A stretch of 64,000 nt of DNA, taken from Flaccisagitta enflata (taxonomy: Eukaryota; Chaetognatha; Sagittoidea; Aphragmophora). Within the stretch, counting starts at the first letter, position 1. Each line of letters starts with the position of its first letter. The DNA lies in NCBI GenBank assembly GCA_965153355.1, contig OZ231127.1, positions 99,262,001 to 99,326,000 of the forward strand, in the 5' to 3' direction. Below, piece after piece: positions 12,657 through 24,937 of the stretch. Under the pieces are notes generated by a model. It worked only from the letters and a program-made list of their open reading frames with translations. It was not told the DNA's origin and searched no databases. The position numbers and the translations under genes were made by a program.

Positions 12657-12665
12657 CGTCCAAAA
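12523..12665. repeat. (TCCG)n/(TCTG)n tetranucleotide repeat
   Basis: TCCG and TCCA units followed by TCTG units. The copy B partner is 43612-43835. Confidence 0.95.
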
Positions 12666-12685
12666 AAGCAAGAAGAAAAAGAACT

Positions 12686-13240
12686 AGTCATCCAAGGATC
12701 GCACATGGTCAGCGGTACCCGATGCCCTGCTGAGTGATCCAGTGAAAAAGTGGAGTGAGAGCAGGGCAGCGGCCCCAAAGGGCCGATGTCCTGTAGAACA
12801 CAGGGGGGAATTTCGAGACGTCCGTCCGTCCTAGGGGGCTCTAGATGACTGATTTATGCCACTGAAGGCATATCTGCGGGTTGGAGGGCATAATTAAGGC
12901 TTGGACAGCAGATTTGAGGTTTTGCAGGCTGGTTTTAAGCTTGGAGGGCTGATTGAAGGTCTGGAGGGCAGATTTGAGGTCTGGAGGGCAGATTTGAGGT
13001 CTGGGAGGCAGATATAGGGCATGGGAGGGGGGCTGATTTGAAGCCAAGAGGGTCGATTTTAGGCCTGGAGGGCTAAATTGAGTCCTGGGTGGGCTAATTT
13101 GAGGCCTTGATGGTTAACGGGGGGGGGGGGGGATGGACGGAAGGACGGAAGGACGGATGGAAGGACGGACGGACGGACGTCTCGAAATTCCCCCCTGTGT
13201 TCTACAGGACATCGGCCCTTTGGGGCCGCTGCCCAAAAAG
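12686..13240 (+). mobile_element. 555-bp nonautonomous element with inverted repeats and a 20-bp minisatellite core
   Basis: The element starts AGTCATCCAAGGATC and ends GGGGCCGCTGCCCAAAAAG. Copy B lacks it: at about 43850-43866 the flanking A/G-rich sequences run together. Inside are a GC module, a roughly 60-bp inverted repeat (about 12768-12832 against 13170-13235, containing GGGCCGATGTCCTGTAGAAC), and about 11 units of a 20-bp repeat (GGAGGGCAGATTTGAGGTCT-like) at 12880-13110. A related 557-bp copy lies at 34188-34744. It has no ORF, so it must depend on enzymes encoded elsewhere. The class is not established; a Helentron-type nonautonomous element is one possibility. Confidence 0.75.
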
Positions 13241-13294
13241 AAAAAAAAGAAGAGGAGGAAGAAGAAGAAGAAGAAAACGAAGAAGAAGACGGGC

Positions 13295-13351
13295 CGACCT
13301 ACCAACCTACCAACCGACACGGCAAGGTGTAGAGTTGCGTGTGTGCGACAA
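13295..13351 (-). repeat. HHE head fragment
   Basis: ACCTACCAACCGACACGGC followed by the stem GTTGCG-TGTG-TGCGAC (13334-13349), which pairs with G-T wobbles at two positions. The copy B partner is at 43940-43995. Confidence 0.6.
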
Positions 13352-13455
13352 AAATGAAGAGTAAATTTGGTTGATGCACTTTGATGCAGTGATGTGTTAA
13401 GGAGGTGGAAAAAATGGAGTCGGAAATCCTTTTTTCTTGGCTTTGATTGTTCCTC

Positions 13456-13634
13456 TTTTTTGTTGCGGTCATGCAACTCTATTAGAGGCTTTGTCTGTCC
13501 TTTGGTACGTTGGTCCGTTACGCTCTCGTTAAAAACGCAAGTGTGTAGGAGGGGGCTTTGGGGTGGGGTTAGGGTGAGGCTGGGGTTTGGATGCCCCTGC
13601 CCACTTATCCGCATTGATATTATGATCCCGCGTC
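13456..13634 (+). repeat. HHE copy interrupted at its tail by a LINE
   Basis: Head hairpin GTTGC-GGTCAT-GCAAC (13462-13477), CTCTATTAGAGGCTTTGTC, and tail CCCCTGCCCACTTATCCGC, then TGATCCCGCGT, where the CR1/L2-like LINE begins. The uninterrupted copy B partner is 44102-44283. Confidence 0.75.
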
Positions 13635-16600
13635 TGAATGAATGAATGAATTTATTTACGAAACAAGCGTCAAATTACAATGGTTAAGGTATTGTAAGAG
13701 AGCAATTTCGAAGGATAGCCCGTAAAAGTCGAAAGACTTGTTTCCAACGGAGTCCATTAAAATAAAATTCATAAGAATAAAAATCATTAATATCGTAAAT
13801 CATTGAAAGATCCGTAACATTGTCCAATAAAAATCCGTCTGTAAAAACCGATAAAATCACACGTATCGCGAGATGAAAAACTGTTTCAATTTACGTTTGA
13901 AAACTCGAAACTCGCCGATAGACTTGATAGAGTCTGGAAGTTCGTTCCATTCTTTGATAGCCGTGAACGCAAACCCGTTAGAGAAAAGAGACAGTTCTCG
14001 AGATAGATGAAAATTGTGGCTACTGCCACGTGTGTTGTGGGAATGGGCAACAGATATCAGTTTAAAATTTGGTAAGAGATACGAAGGTGCCAACTTGTGA
14101 CGTATACGAAAGAGATGAGCCATTTTGAAAAATTTGACTCTGTCTGGGACACTAAGCCATGTTAAATCTCGCAAATTCTGACAATCCACATGAGCACGAT
14201 TATCCATACTAAAGACAAATCTCACCATCTTTCGTTGGATAACGTTCAACCTTTCCTTAAGAGCAACTGACAGACCATTATACCAGGAACTGCAACAATA
14301 GTCCATGTACGGTTGGATAAGCGAGGAGCAGAGCATCTGACGGCATTTCTCATCCAGAAGAGAAGAGTTACGATACAAGAACGCTAGTCTGCCAGCACAA
14401 ACCTTCATTAAGTTGCCCGCATGAGCAGACCCGTTCACGTTTGCATCTAACAATACACCAAGGTATTTGACACTGAACTTGCGTTCGACAGGCGTCCCGT
14501 CACAGTGGACTCTGAAATTGTCCACCCCCTTTAATTTTCTCTTTGAGCCAAAGAGCAGAGCCTCTGTTTTTCCCACGTGAAGGGACAGCCTGTTGTCTAC
14601 AAGCCAGCGTTTACAGGTTGACAATTCTGTACTTAATCGATCGGCAATAATCTGGGGATTACTATGAGAAAAAAGAAGCGCAGAGTCATCAGCATAAAGA
14701 GATAGCTTACAAGTTAGACTAATGTTCATGTCATTGATATATATCAAAAATAAGAGGGGCCCAAGAATGCTACCCTGAGGAACCCCACATGTGACAGGCA
14801 AAAATTCCGACCGTGTGCCACCAATATCGACACATTGACTTCGATCTGAGAGATAGGATTCAAACCAAACCGTAGATGACACACCAATAGACTTCAGCTT
14901 ATCACAAAGAATAGAATGATCTACAGTGTCAAATGCCTTCTGTAGATCGATAAGCACCATACCGACTAAATTGCCTTTACCAATTTCGCTTTTAATAAAA
15001 TCCGTCAAACCGATCAAACATGAATCTGTGGAATAGCCACCTCTAAAACCAGACTGGTTCTCGAACAGTAAACCACGCTTCTCTAAATAATCACTGAGTT
15101 GGTAGTGAGCTGCTCGTTCTAAGATTTTCAAAAGGACAGAGAGAATATGCGGCCGATAATTGCCGGGGTCTAAGGTTGAACCTTTTTTAAAAAGCGGAAT
15201 AACCTTGGCTTCCTTTAAAGAGGCAGGAACCGTTTCAGTAATAATAGAGAGATTAACAATATGTTTCACCGGGCTTACAATACAATCTGCTCCATCTCGT
15301 AGAAAAAGAGAAGAGATGTCATCTAAACCGACTGCTTTTTTAGTCTTCAAAGATGAAAGCTGTTTACGAATAAATTGACTCGTGACAGGGGAAAGGCAAA
15401 AAGAGGGACGTAAGCCAATCTTACTACTGTAAAAACTTCTAAAAACTTGGGATGCTGTATGAAAGAGACCAAACGGATTAGGTAATTTAGAAACAAGATT
15501 GCCGGCAACCGATGTGTAGTACTTGTTAAAGATCTGAGCAACATTACACGAGTCAAAAACCTTTATGCCGTCCTGTTCTAACACAATAGAAGATGAGCCG
15601 GATGCTTTTTTACTAAAGCCGAGAGACTTCAAATGGTCCCAAAGTTTCCCCGAATTACCCCTATGCCTTTCAACCCCATTTTTGAAAAAAGTTTCCTTGG
15701 CCAGTTTGATGTCTCTCTGAACTTGATTACGAACCCGACAAAATTCCTTATACAGAACTGCATTAGATTTATCCTTTTTAAAACGAGAAAAAAGACTATC
15801 TCTTTTACGTATGGAAGACAGAATTTCAGCATTCATCCAGGGAGACTTCTTACTTCTAACACGCACCTCCCTCAATGGGGCAACAGAATCGACTGCTTGA
15901 CGGAACAGTCGATTGAATTCGGAGAGACAAAAATTCACATCATCTGACGATAGAATACTGGACCAATCAATCTTTCTAAGCTCACCGAGTAGAGAAAATT
16001 TGGAATAGAATTTATTAGAGCGTACAAATCGAACATTAGAGCCTGAGCACGTCTCCTTGCAACCATGCCTTGAACTAAAAGTAATCAGATGATCACTGAA
16101 ACCACTGAGAATCACCCCACTCTCTACTATCAAATCACTCACGTTAGTAACAATATGATCAATGAGAGACGAGGATGTCGGGGTGATTCTTGTTGGTTCA
16201 GTGATCAACTGAGTACAGCCAAAAAAGTCTAAAATTTCTCTGTACTTAGACAACAAGGGAGAACGATTCTGGAAACAATCAATGTTCATGTCACCGAGAA
16301 TATGAAACTCCGTTCCAGGGGCGATTTTAGAGAGAGAAAGTTCAAACTTAGACAGAAAGCTACTGTCATTCGGCGGACGATATAATGAACAAATTAGAAT
16401 ACCTTTTGTCCGCGGAAGTAGTAACTCGATCCAAGATGCCTCAAGACCCTCAACGGCTAGGTCTGGACGCGAATTGAAGGCAACGGTATCGCGAACATAC
16501 ATCGCGACCCCACCCCCATTTCGATTCCGGTCCCGCCAAATGACGTTGAAGCCGGGAACAGCCACCTCGCCATCGTTTACCGTGGAATCTAGCCACGTCT

Positions 16601-17588
16601 CCGAGACCGCAAAAACCGAGGCCTTGGTGCGTGACAGGAGGAGCTTTATCTCGGGAAGCTTGGGAAGAAGCGAACGGACGTTCGAATGAAGAAAGTGAAG
16701 GCCCTTTGATGTTAGAATTTGAGGAATGGGACACGAGAGAAACGATGAACGAGAAGGAATAGAAGAAGCTTCAGTCGAATTGGAAGAAGCGTAAGTCGAA
16801 TCGGAAGAAGCGTAAGTCAAATTGGAAGAAGCAGGAGTCAAATTGGAAGAAGCAGAAGTCGAATTAGAAGAAGCACAGGTCGAGTAAGCGTCACGAGCAG
16901 AAGGAACTTCAGCTTCAACCCGAAAACCGTCGACGCCGTTGTAGTTGGAGAAAGGAAGAGACGAGAGGCTGCAGTGGTCACAAACAAACGAAATTTCTCT
17001 GCCCTCCCGCACACAATCGTTGTATTTAGCGACAGAAACTGAAAGAGAACATCGAATGTGCGTCCATTTCTCACATGAGTCACAAGAAATGGCCTTACTG
17101 GCCTTCGTCACGCCCTTGCCACAACCGACGCAGGGAAACGCGATCCTTCTCGTTTTTTTCTCCTCCGAGCGATGCGGGCCGGGATGAAGATGGATGTCGC
17201 CTGAGAGAAGAAGATTTTGCCGCTGTTGTTTTTGCTGTTGTTGATGTAGGTGATGTTGCTGCTGTTGTCGAGGAAGATTTGGTTGAAAATCGAGGTTAGG
17301 CGACGAAATTAAGGAACGAGAGTTAGCATTTGGAATTTCGACGATGGAAAGGGCGAGGAGAAGCACGAGAAGGGCCGCCATCGTCGACACGGATATCACG
17401 TTGGGTTGCTGAAACGAAGCTAGTTTCTAATTACCGTGTAAAAGTTTCGAAGACCACGCGCACGATGGCCGGTCAGACGCCGTAGAACCAAAAGTCTTAA
17501 GCCGTATTTTTAGCGTTGAATCGCCACTGGCCCACCATCGGGCGCGACGCCATCAAGACCCAAAACAAGTGAAGTAGTAGAAATTAGC
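13635..17588 (-). mobile_element. CR1/L2-like non-LTR retrotransposon, apparently near full length
   Basis: The minus-strand element has a short 5' leader (17400-17588), one long ORF and a 3' UTR ending in a short (ATTC)n tail (13635-13652), as is usual in the L2/CR1 group. Copy B keeps the target unoccupied at 44271-44296. Comparison shows no target duplication and the loss of about 5-6 bases (ACTTG) at the insertion. A 5'-truncated 3' end of the same family lies at 22425-22606. The intact ORF suggests a recent insertion. Confidence 0.9.
13857..17399 (-). CDS. LINE polyprotein: PHD finger, endonuclease, reverse transcriptase
   Basis: This intact 1180-aa ORF should carry out target-primed reverse transcription. 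Visible in order: a hydrophobic signal-like N-terminus (about 5-20); a His/Gln-rich stretch (44-61); a 2A-like motif GDIHLHPGP (67-75); a C4HC3 PHD-type finger (C90, C93, C106, C109, H114, C117, C140, C143); an ASSNST-type repeat (about 176-213); an apurinic-type endonuclease (N240, E267, YRPP 340-343, GDMNID 369-374, D414-H415, SDH 435-437); and a reverse transcriptase (DLQKAFDTVDH 818-828, GVPQGS 872-877, YADD 902-905). The start is the first ATG of the open frame and places the hydrophobic segment at the N-terminus. The 2A-like core departs from canonical D(V/I)ExNPGP at two positions (E and N are both H), so activity is uncertain. A CR1/L2-group assignment fits the domain order and ATTC tail. 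Confidence 0.92.
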   Translation of the reverse strand: MISVSTMAALLVLLLALSIVEIPNANSRSLISSPNLDFQPNLPRQQQQHHLHQQQQKQQRQNLLLSGDIHLHPGPHRSEEKKTRRIAFPCVGCGKGVTKASKAISCDSCEKWTHIRCSLSVSVAKYNDCVREGREISFVCDHCSLSSLPFSNYNGVDGFRVEAEVPSARDAYSTCASSNSTSASSNLTPASSNLTYASSDSTYASSNSTEASSIPSRSSFLSCPIPQILTSKGLHFLHSNVRSLLPKLPEIKLLLSRTKASVFAVSETWLDSTVNDGEVAVPGFNVIWRDRNRNGGGVAMYVRDTVAFNSRPDLAVEGLEASWIELLLPRTKGILICSLYRPPNDSSFLSKFELSLSKIAPGTEFHILGDMNIDCFQNRSPLLSKYREILDFFGCTQLITEPTRITPTSSSLIDHIVTNVSDLIVESGVILSGFSDHLITFSSRHGCKETCSGSNVRFVRSNKFYSKFSLLGELRKIDWSSILSSDDVNFCLSEFNRLFRQAVDSVAPLREVRVRSKKSPWMNAEILSSIRKRDSLFSRFKKDKSNAVLYKEFCRVRNQVQRDIKLAKETFFKNGVERHRGNSGKLWDHLKSLGFSKKASGSSSIVLEQDGIKVFDSCNVAQIFNKYYTSVAGNLVSKLPNPFGLFHTASQVFRSFYSSKIGLRPSFCLSPVTSQFIRKQLSSLKTKKAVGLDDISSLFLRDGADCIVSPVKHIVNLSIITETVPASLKEAKVIPLFKKGSTLDPGNYRPHILSVLLKILERAAHYQLSDYLEKRGLLFENQSGFRGGYSTDSCLIGLTDFIKSEIGKGNLVGMVLIDLQKAFDTVDHSILCDKLKSIGVSSTVWFESYLSDRSQCVDIGGTRSEFLPVTCGVPQGSILGPLLFLIYINDMNISLTCKLSLYADDSALLFSHSNPQIIADRLSTELSTCKRWLVDNRLSLHVGKTEALLFGSKRKLKGVDNFRVHCDGTPVERKFSVKYLGVLLDANVNGSAHAGNLMKVCAGRLAFLYRNSSLLDEKCRQMLCSSLIQPYMDYCCSSWYNGLSVALKERLNVIQRKMVRFVFSMDNRAHVDCQNLRDLTWLSVPDRVKFFKMAHLFRIRHKLAPSYLLPNFKLISVAHSHNTRGSSHNFHLSRELSLFSNGFAFTAIKEWNELPDSIKSIGEFRVFKRKLKQFFISRYV

Positions 17589-17594
17589 TTGAAA

Positions 17595-17925
<331 letters not shown>

Positions 17926-18029
17926 TGTTTGTCAACTATGGTCAAGATTCGAGCGTCGGTAAATCATCGCCGATTTTCTGACAACAGGATCGAAAGAGTG
18001 TCTAGGTGTATCTCTCTCTCTTTCTCTCT

Positions 18030-20069
<2,040 letters not shown>

Positions 20070-20099
20070 TCCGAGGACGAGAATCTGCCATTCTCTTCG

Positions 20100-20101
<2 letters not shown>

Positions 20102-20137
<36 letters not shown>
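20102..20137. repeat. (TA)n microsatellite
   Basis: A pure TA run absent from copy B. It lies between two versions of the TCTGCC(A/G)TT(G/C)T segment, so a small local duplication may have occurred here. Confidence 0.9.
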
Positions 20138-20140
<3 letters not shown>

Positions 20141-20249
20141 GTCTGCCGTTGTGTTCGTTCAAACAATGATCGTTGGAGTCGATGTTTTAAAATGATTTGA
20201 TTTGATGCTGCTGCTATGTAGTATCAAAACTTTTCTATTTCCTTGATAT

Positions 20250-20352
20250 CAGAGATCATCAACTGGATAAATGGCAGGACAGTAGCGGACAATTGAAAAT
20301 GTATTGGACCTATCAACCGACATGGCAAGGTGTAGAGTCGCGTAACCGTGAC
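20250..20352 (-). repeat. HHE copy, decayed
   Basis: Head stem GTCGCG-TAAC-CGTGAC (20337-20352), with one G-T wobble, preceded by CAACCGACATGGCAAGGTG. The tail AGTAGCGGACAATTG is decayed, and a short segment that holds GGGAAGGGGCAG in copy B (49409-49430) is missing here. Confidence 0.6.
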
Positions 20353-20439
20353 AAAAAAATCAATTGGCGCTTTTCAATCTTCTAAACTGCTTTAGCGCTT
20401 TTTCTTTTAAATTTTACCCATGATGACATCATGACAATA

Positions 20440-20775
20440 TATACCAACAACAACAACAAGCATCAGCAACAAAAACGTGGCGGCAACAGCGGCAACGGCA
20501 GCGGCAGCAACGCTTGGCAACGCAGCGCGGCAGCAGCAGCGCCTTGCTGGCAAACGGCGACGGCGACGGCAGCATCGGCAGCGGCGACGGCAGCGACATG
20601 GCGACCGCGGCGGCAGGCAACGGCAGCAGCAGCAACGGCAGCAACAGCAGCAACGGCAACAACAGCAGCAACAGCGGCGACGGTGACATTGCCAACAGCA
20701 ACAGCAACAGCAGCAACAACAGCAGCAACAGCAACATAGCAGCAACAACAACAGCAACAGCAGCATCTACAATAA
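20440..20775. repeat. Trinucleotide tract CAA/CAG/CGG, GC-rich version
   Basis: It occupies the same place as the nearly pure (CAA)n tract of copy B (49599-50060), but is rich in CGG, CAG and GCA triplets. Open frames on both strands are repeat artefacts. Confidence 0.85.
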
Positions 20776-20949
20776 CAAATTTAAGTAAAAAATACCCTGA
20801 TTAAGCTGATGATCGCTGACGGAAAATTCATGGGCACGTACTTAGTCAATTTTTGGTCCATCTTTCTTGCCATTGATGTCACCGCTGATTCCGTGATCAT
20901 TGTTGATCATCATAACCAGAATTGTCACAGAAGCGGTGAAGGAAAGAAT

Positions 20950-21045
20950 ATAGTGGAAAGGGGCAGCGGCCCCAAAGAAGCTTCGAAGCTGGAATGTGAG
21001 CTATGAAACTGGAATTCAGGCTACAAAGTGGGGGCTGGGTGAGGG
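20950..21045 (+). repeat. GC module plus two units of the 20-bp repeat
   Basis: GGGGCAGCGGCCCCAAAG is followed by GAAGCTGGAATGTGAGCTAT and GAAACTGGAATTCAGGCTAC, two units of the ~20-bp repeat found in large arrays at 12880, 31551 and 34345. The copy B partner is 50245-50335. Confidence 0.6.
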
Positions 21046-21134
21046 AGATGGAGGAGGCATTAGGAGCGAAGACCAATTTTTTTCAAAATCAACTGGTCAG
21101 CAAAGTATTATCATTTTCTGCTTAGATATATGAA

Positions 21135-21548
21135 CAGTCTATGGACAAAACAAGGAGAGTAGATTTTGCTGATCACCGTTATGATGCTTAGGCGTAGTTG
21201 ATTTTAAAATGTAGGTTTGTAATTACCTCATAGAATTTTACTAAAGACTGAAAGAATTAATGGAAGAACGATTACTACCCGTAGTAATCGTTCAAAATAT
21301 AGGTTTGTAATTACCTCGAAAAAAATTACTTAGGACTGAAAGAAACTAACGGAAGAACGATTACTACCTGTAGTAATCGTTCTTGCAATAGTTTCTTTCT
21401 GTCCTCAGTCATTTTCTATGAGGTAATTACAAGCCTACATTCTGAACGATTACTACAGGTAGTAATTGTTCTTCCGTTAATTCTTTCAGTCCTTAGCATC
21501 ATACCAGTGATCAGCAAAATCTACTCTCCTCGTTTTGTCCATAGACTG
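21135..21548. mobile_element. 414-bp MITE with long terminal inverted repeats
   Basis: The terminal inverted repeats are 41 bp with one mismatch (21135-21175 against 21508-21548, outer bases CAGTCTATGG). The interior holds three near-palindromic AACGATTACTAC/GTAGTAATCGTT units. It is flanked by TGAA on both sides (21131-21134, 21549-21552). Copy B has the empty site with a single TGAA at 50436-50439. It has no ORF. The 4-bp target duplication fits no family I can name with confidence. Confidence 0.85.
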
Positions 21549-21762
21549 TGAAGAGACAAGAAATATCTTCTGGGCCAGTGATGTTGTAGCAACTTTGATG
21601 CATGTCGAAAGATATGATGATTTAATGATTTTAGAACTTTTTGATTTTGCTAGGTGAATCTCCTACCATTCTGTGAACTGTAATCAGGGCTTTTAAACCT
21701 AATGATCCATGTGTGAAAGCATAACATCTTTGCTAAAATCAAACAACTGAACTGAGAATCTA

Positions 21763-21965
21763 GTCACGGACACGTGACTTTAGGACTTGCTGTATCGGTC
21801 TATCGATCCATTGATCCATGGGTCTATCGATCCATCAGCCCGTTGGTCCGTCCATTAGTCTTTCCATATGTAACTGTACTAAAATGTGAGGATTGTTTTT
21901 CTATTCTGCCCTTGCCCATCCGCCTGCAATTGGAGAGGAGTGTATACGGCCTTGTTACTCTATGA
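21763..21965 (+). repeat. HHE copy (GTCACG class)
   Basis: Head hairpin GTCACG-GACA-CGTGAC (21763-21778), a perfect stem of a different sequence class. It is followed by TCGATCCATTGATCC-type repeats, TTGGTCCGTCC and the tail GCCCTTGCCCATCCGCCTGC, then TATACGGCCTTGTTAC. The tail arm does not match the head here. The hAT-type MITE of copy B (50763) is inserted at the equivalent of 21868-21875, ATGTAACT. Confidence 0.75.
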
Positions 21966-22164
21966 CCTTGTTCTTGTTTGTGTATGTTTGCACATCCCAC
22001 TTGAAATGGAATTTTGCTTACATTTAATTATAGCTCTATCTAATTTAGCTTTGTATATTGTAATCATCCATGTCTGGTTCCATTACATCTTAATAAACAT
22101 TTCAACGATAAATAACAAAATACCAGCACATAACGACATTAACAGGGATGCAGAAGCAGATATT

Positions 22165-22395
22165 GTGGTGGAAGCGGAAGCGGAAGCGGAAGCGGAAGCG
22201 GAAGCGGAAGCTATGCCCTGATGAAAGAGTGGAAGCGGAAGCAGAAGCGGAAGCTTTTTTTTCAAAATGGTGGAAGCGGAAGCGGAAGCGGAAGCTTTGC
22301 TATTTGAAATTGTGGAAGTGGAAGCGGAAGTGGAAGCTGTCATTTTTTAAACGGGCCTATTGGAAGCGGAAGCGGAAGCAGTCCAAAAATCTACC
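22165..22395 (+). repeat. GGAAGC hexamer blocks separated by short spacers
   Basis: Five blocks of (GGAAGC)n, n about 3-6, are separated by different spacers of roughly 16-24 bases such as TATGCCCTGATGAAAGAG. The copy B partner is 51682-51900, and a related cluster is at 36030-36240. The alanine/glutamate and lysine/arginine ORFs are artefacts. Confidence 0.8.
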
Positions 22396-22424
22396 GCTTC
22401 TGCATCTCTAGTTTTTACCCATTT

Positions 22425-22606
22425 GATGTGTTTTTTTTCCTTCTTATTTATGAGTCTATTTTTAAAGGACCCTGTTGGAAATAAGTTTTCGGACTTTACA
22501 GGCTATCCTTCGGGGCCCGACTTTACAATTGCCAAACTTGCATTGTACTATTGTCTCGCTCTCGTAAAATAAATTCATTCATTCATTCATTCATTCATTC
22601 ATTCAT
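22425..22606 (+). mobile_element. 3' end of a CR1/L2-like LINE (5'-truncated)
   Basis: GGCTATCCTTCG, GTTGGAAA and TCGTAAAATAAATTCATTC align in order with the 3' UTR of the minus-strand LINE at 13635-13790. It ends in (ATTC)n like that element and contains no coding sequence. It sits exactly where the similarity between duplication copies A and B stops. Confidence 0.75.
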
Positions 22607-23080
22607 AAACGGCAAGAAAAGATAAAAAAATGTAAGCAAGATTTTATTAAAATCTTGATTTTCTTGTCTTTTTTTATGTTAATTGCATAGTTTAAATTAC
22701 TTTTGAGGTCAAAATATGATAAATATGTATACACCAAGTGTCTTAAAAGAAAATTTGTCTATCAAAAGCATTACTTTACCATTATTTTGCTGATAATGAT
22801 GCAAAAAGTATGGTGAAACACTTCATTTTCCTTTGAAAATTCGCCGTCGTATGTATGATTGTATCAATAGATTGTTAGGTCAGCTAGGAATGTCCGTTTA
22901 CGTCCGTAGCGTAGCTTTTTTTTTCTTTTTTTTTTTTTCTTTGTTCGTGGACTAGCAACTCGGTAGTAGGCTTTGTCCGTTTGTTGGTCCGTCAGTTTGT
23001 CTCTAACAAATGGAAACGCGCATTTGAGATGTGCATCTCCTTAGAAATAGTTTTCTATGTGATTGTCTGTCGAAGCTGCG
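22607..23080. other. A/T-rich stretch without a gene
   Basis: Low-complexity A/T-rich sequence. 22945-23020 contains a strongly decayed HHE head (GTGGACTAGCAACTC, then GGCTTTGTCCG). Confidence 0.5.
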
Positions 23081-23470
23081 ATGATGGATTTCTGGATCGA
23101 CCCCTCAATGATGCAATTCTTGACATCAGGTATGCTGCAGCAGGTCGTCAAGTGAGAATTTTACCTAGTTTTGTCATATTATTTTGATATTCAAGAAGAT
23201 ATTGGAGATTTTATTGACTGTGCACAGCCAACCGCTTCAATGATGGATTTCTGGATAAGCCCTTCCATGATGCACTTGACGACCTGGTGCAGCATACATG
23301 ATGTCGACAGAATTTTACCTATTTCTGGTATAAAATAAGGTTACTGGAGTAAATAATGGGAAATTCTATCGGTCATTTCAACTTCACTGGTGGATTTGTG
23401 AATAGGGCTTCGAGGATGCACTTGACAACCTGCTGCAGCATCCCTGATGTCCACAATTGAGAATCTAACA
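23081..23470 (+). repeat. Degenerate tandem repeat, about 150-160 bp x 3
   Basis: Three blocks carry GATGGATTTCTGGAT or GTGGATTTGTGAAT, then GATGCA-CTTGACGACCTG and CTGCAGCAT-C-TGATGTC. Starts are near 23083, 23242 and 23389. 23471-24125 shows nothing recognisable. Confidence 0.55.
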
Positions 23471-24125
23471 TAGCTTTGTTGTAAATTGAGGCTGATGGAG
23501 TTAAGAGCTAGAAATTTTGTTGATAGTTAACTCGTAATAGCTTGAAGCAGGTGGGAATCATTTGTTAAGGATTTGATCCTAATTTTCATTTTTGAGTGAC
23601 TCTTCCCAGCGCCTATCCGGTCATGCAAAGGTAACAAAATTGGCTTTTTGTTTTTTTCGTGAGTTAATACAATGCATAAGGAAGGTTCCCAGCAATTTTT
23701 TAGCACTTTTGACCATTTTTAACCACATTGCAAGGGACAAACTACACAAAATGCAGCTGCCAAAAATCTTGCTATTTTTTCCATGAAAAAAATCATGAAA
23801 TTAGCTGGGTTAATTTGATTTTTTTGGGCCAAAAATGTCTGAAACCTCCTAAAACCTCAGCCCAGAGACACGTTTGAGTGAAAATTACCCATGAATGATC
23901 ACTGACAAAAAATTTGAAAAATTAGACCCTATACCTACTGTAAGGTTCAAGATGAGGACTCTGTATCTTTCCGGTCTTTCTTTGACTAAGCTTACCCTGT
24001 CCTTAAAATTTGATACCACTGACTTCCGTCTGACTTTTTGCCTATCTGCCTCAGTTTTTCTGATTTGTCTAAATCCCTGTCTACCAGCCAATCTATTCAT
24101 TGCATGTTTGTGTTTTCATCTGCAT

Positions 24126-24240
24126 TGAATGAATGAATGAATGAATGAATGAAGGAATGAATGAATGAATGAATGAATGAATGAATGCATCTTATTTACG
24201 AGAACGGAGCACAACTACAGTCAGGAAATTATAAAAAGCC
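24126..24240 (-). repeat. (GAAT)n with a possible LINE 3' stub
   Basis: GAATGAAT to 24187 is followed by GCATCTTATTTACGAGAAC, which in reverse reads like the TCGTAAATAA-(ATTC)n ending of the CR1/L2-like family. Only about 40 bases of possible LINE body remain. Confidence 0.4.
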
Positions 24241-24417
<177 letters not shown>

Positions 24418-24759
24418 TCTCCAATTTCTAATCAAGCATCCATGTTCCTCCCCGGCTGGCGTGAGGTCGGGTCCGCGCGCGTCTATCGGTCTTTTTCTTT
24501 ACTTCTATTGATATCTTTTTTCTTTTTGCTCATATATTCCGGCTTTTTAGTCTTGTACTACGCTACTCTGGAGATCTATTTTTTGTCTTTTATTAGACAC
24601 GTGCACAAGAGTCGATAACCCGCTATGTTTTTTATCACTGCCCCTGCCCAGCAGCAGTAGCCGTGTTTTAATTCTGAAGGTTGTTTTCGGTGTGATGGGC
24701 TTTTTTTAGATGTCTTTGTTTCATTCTTTTGCACATTTTAGAGTTTTGTTGTTGTCCGT

Positions 24760-24937
<178 letters not shown>

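Noticed and set aside
12321-12778. Thr/Asp/Gly/Arg-rich frames over the TCCG repeats (also 43411-43964)
   Set aside because: These are translations of (TCCG)n and (TCTG)n on both strands.
22165-22395. CRISPR-like array (GGAAGC blocks with spacers)
   Set aside because: The repeats are hexamers of variable number, spacers are shorter than CRISPR spacers, there are no cas genes, and the genome context is eukaryotic.
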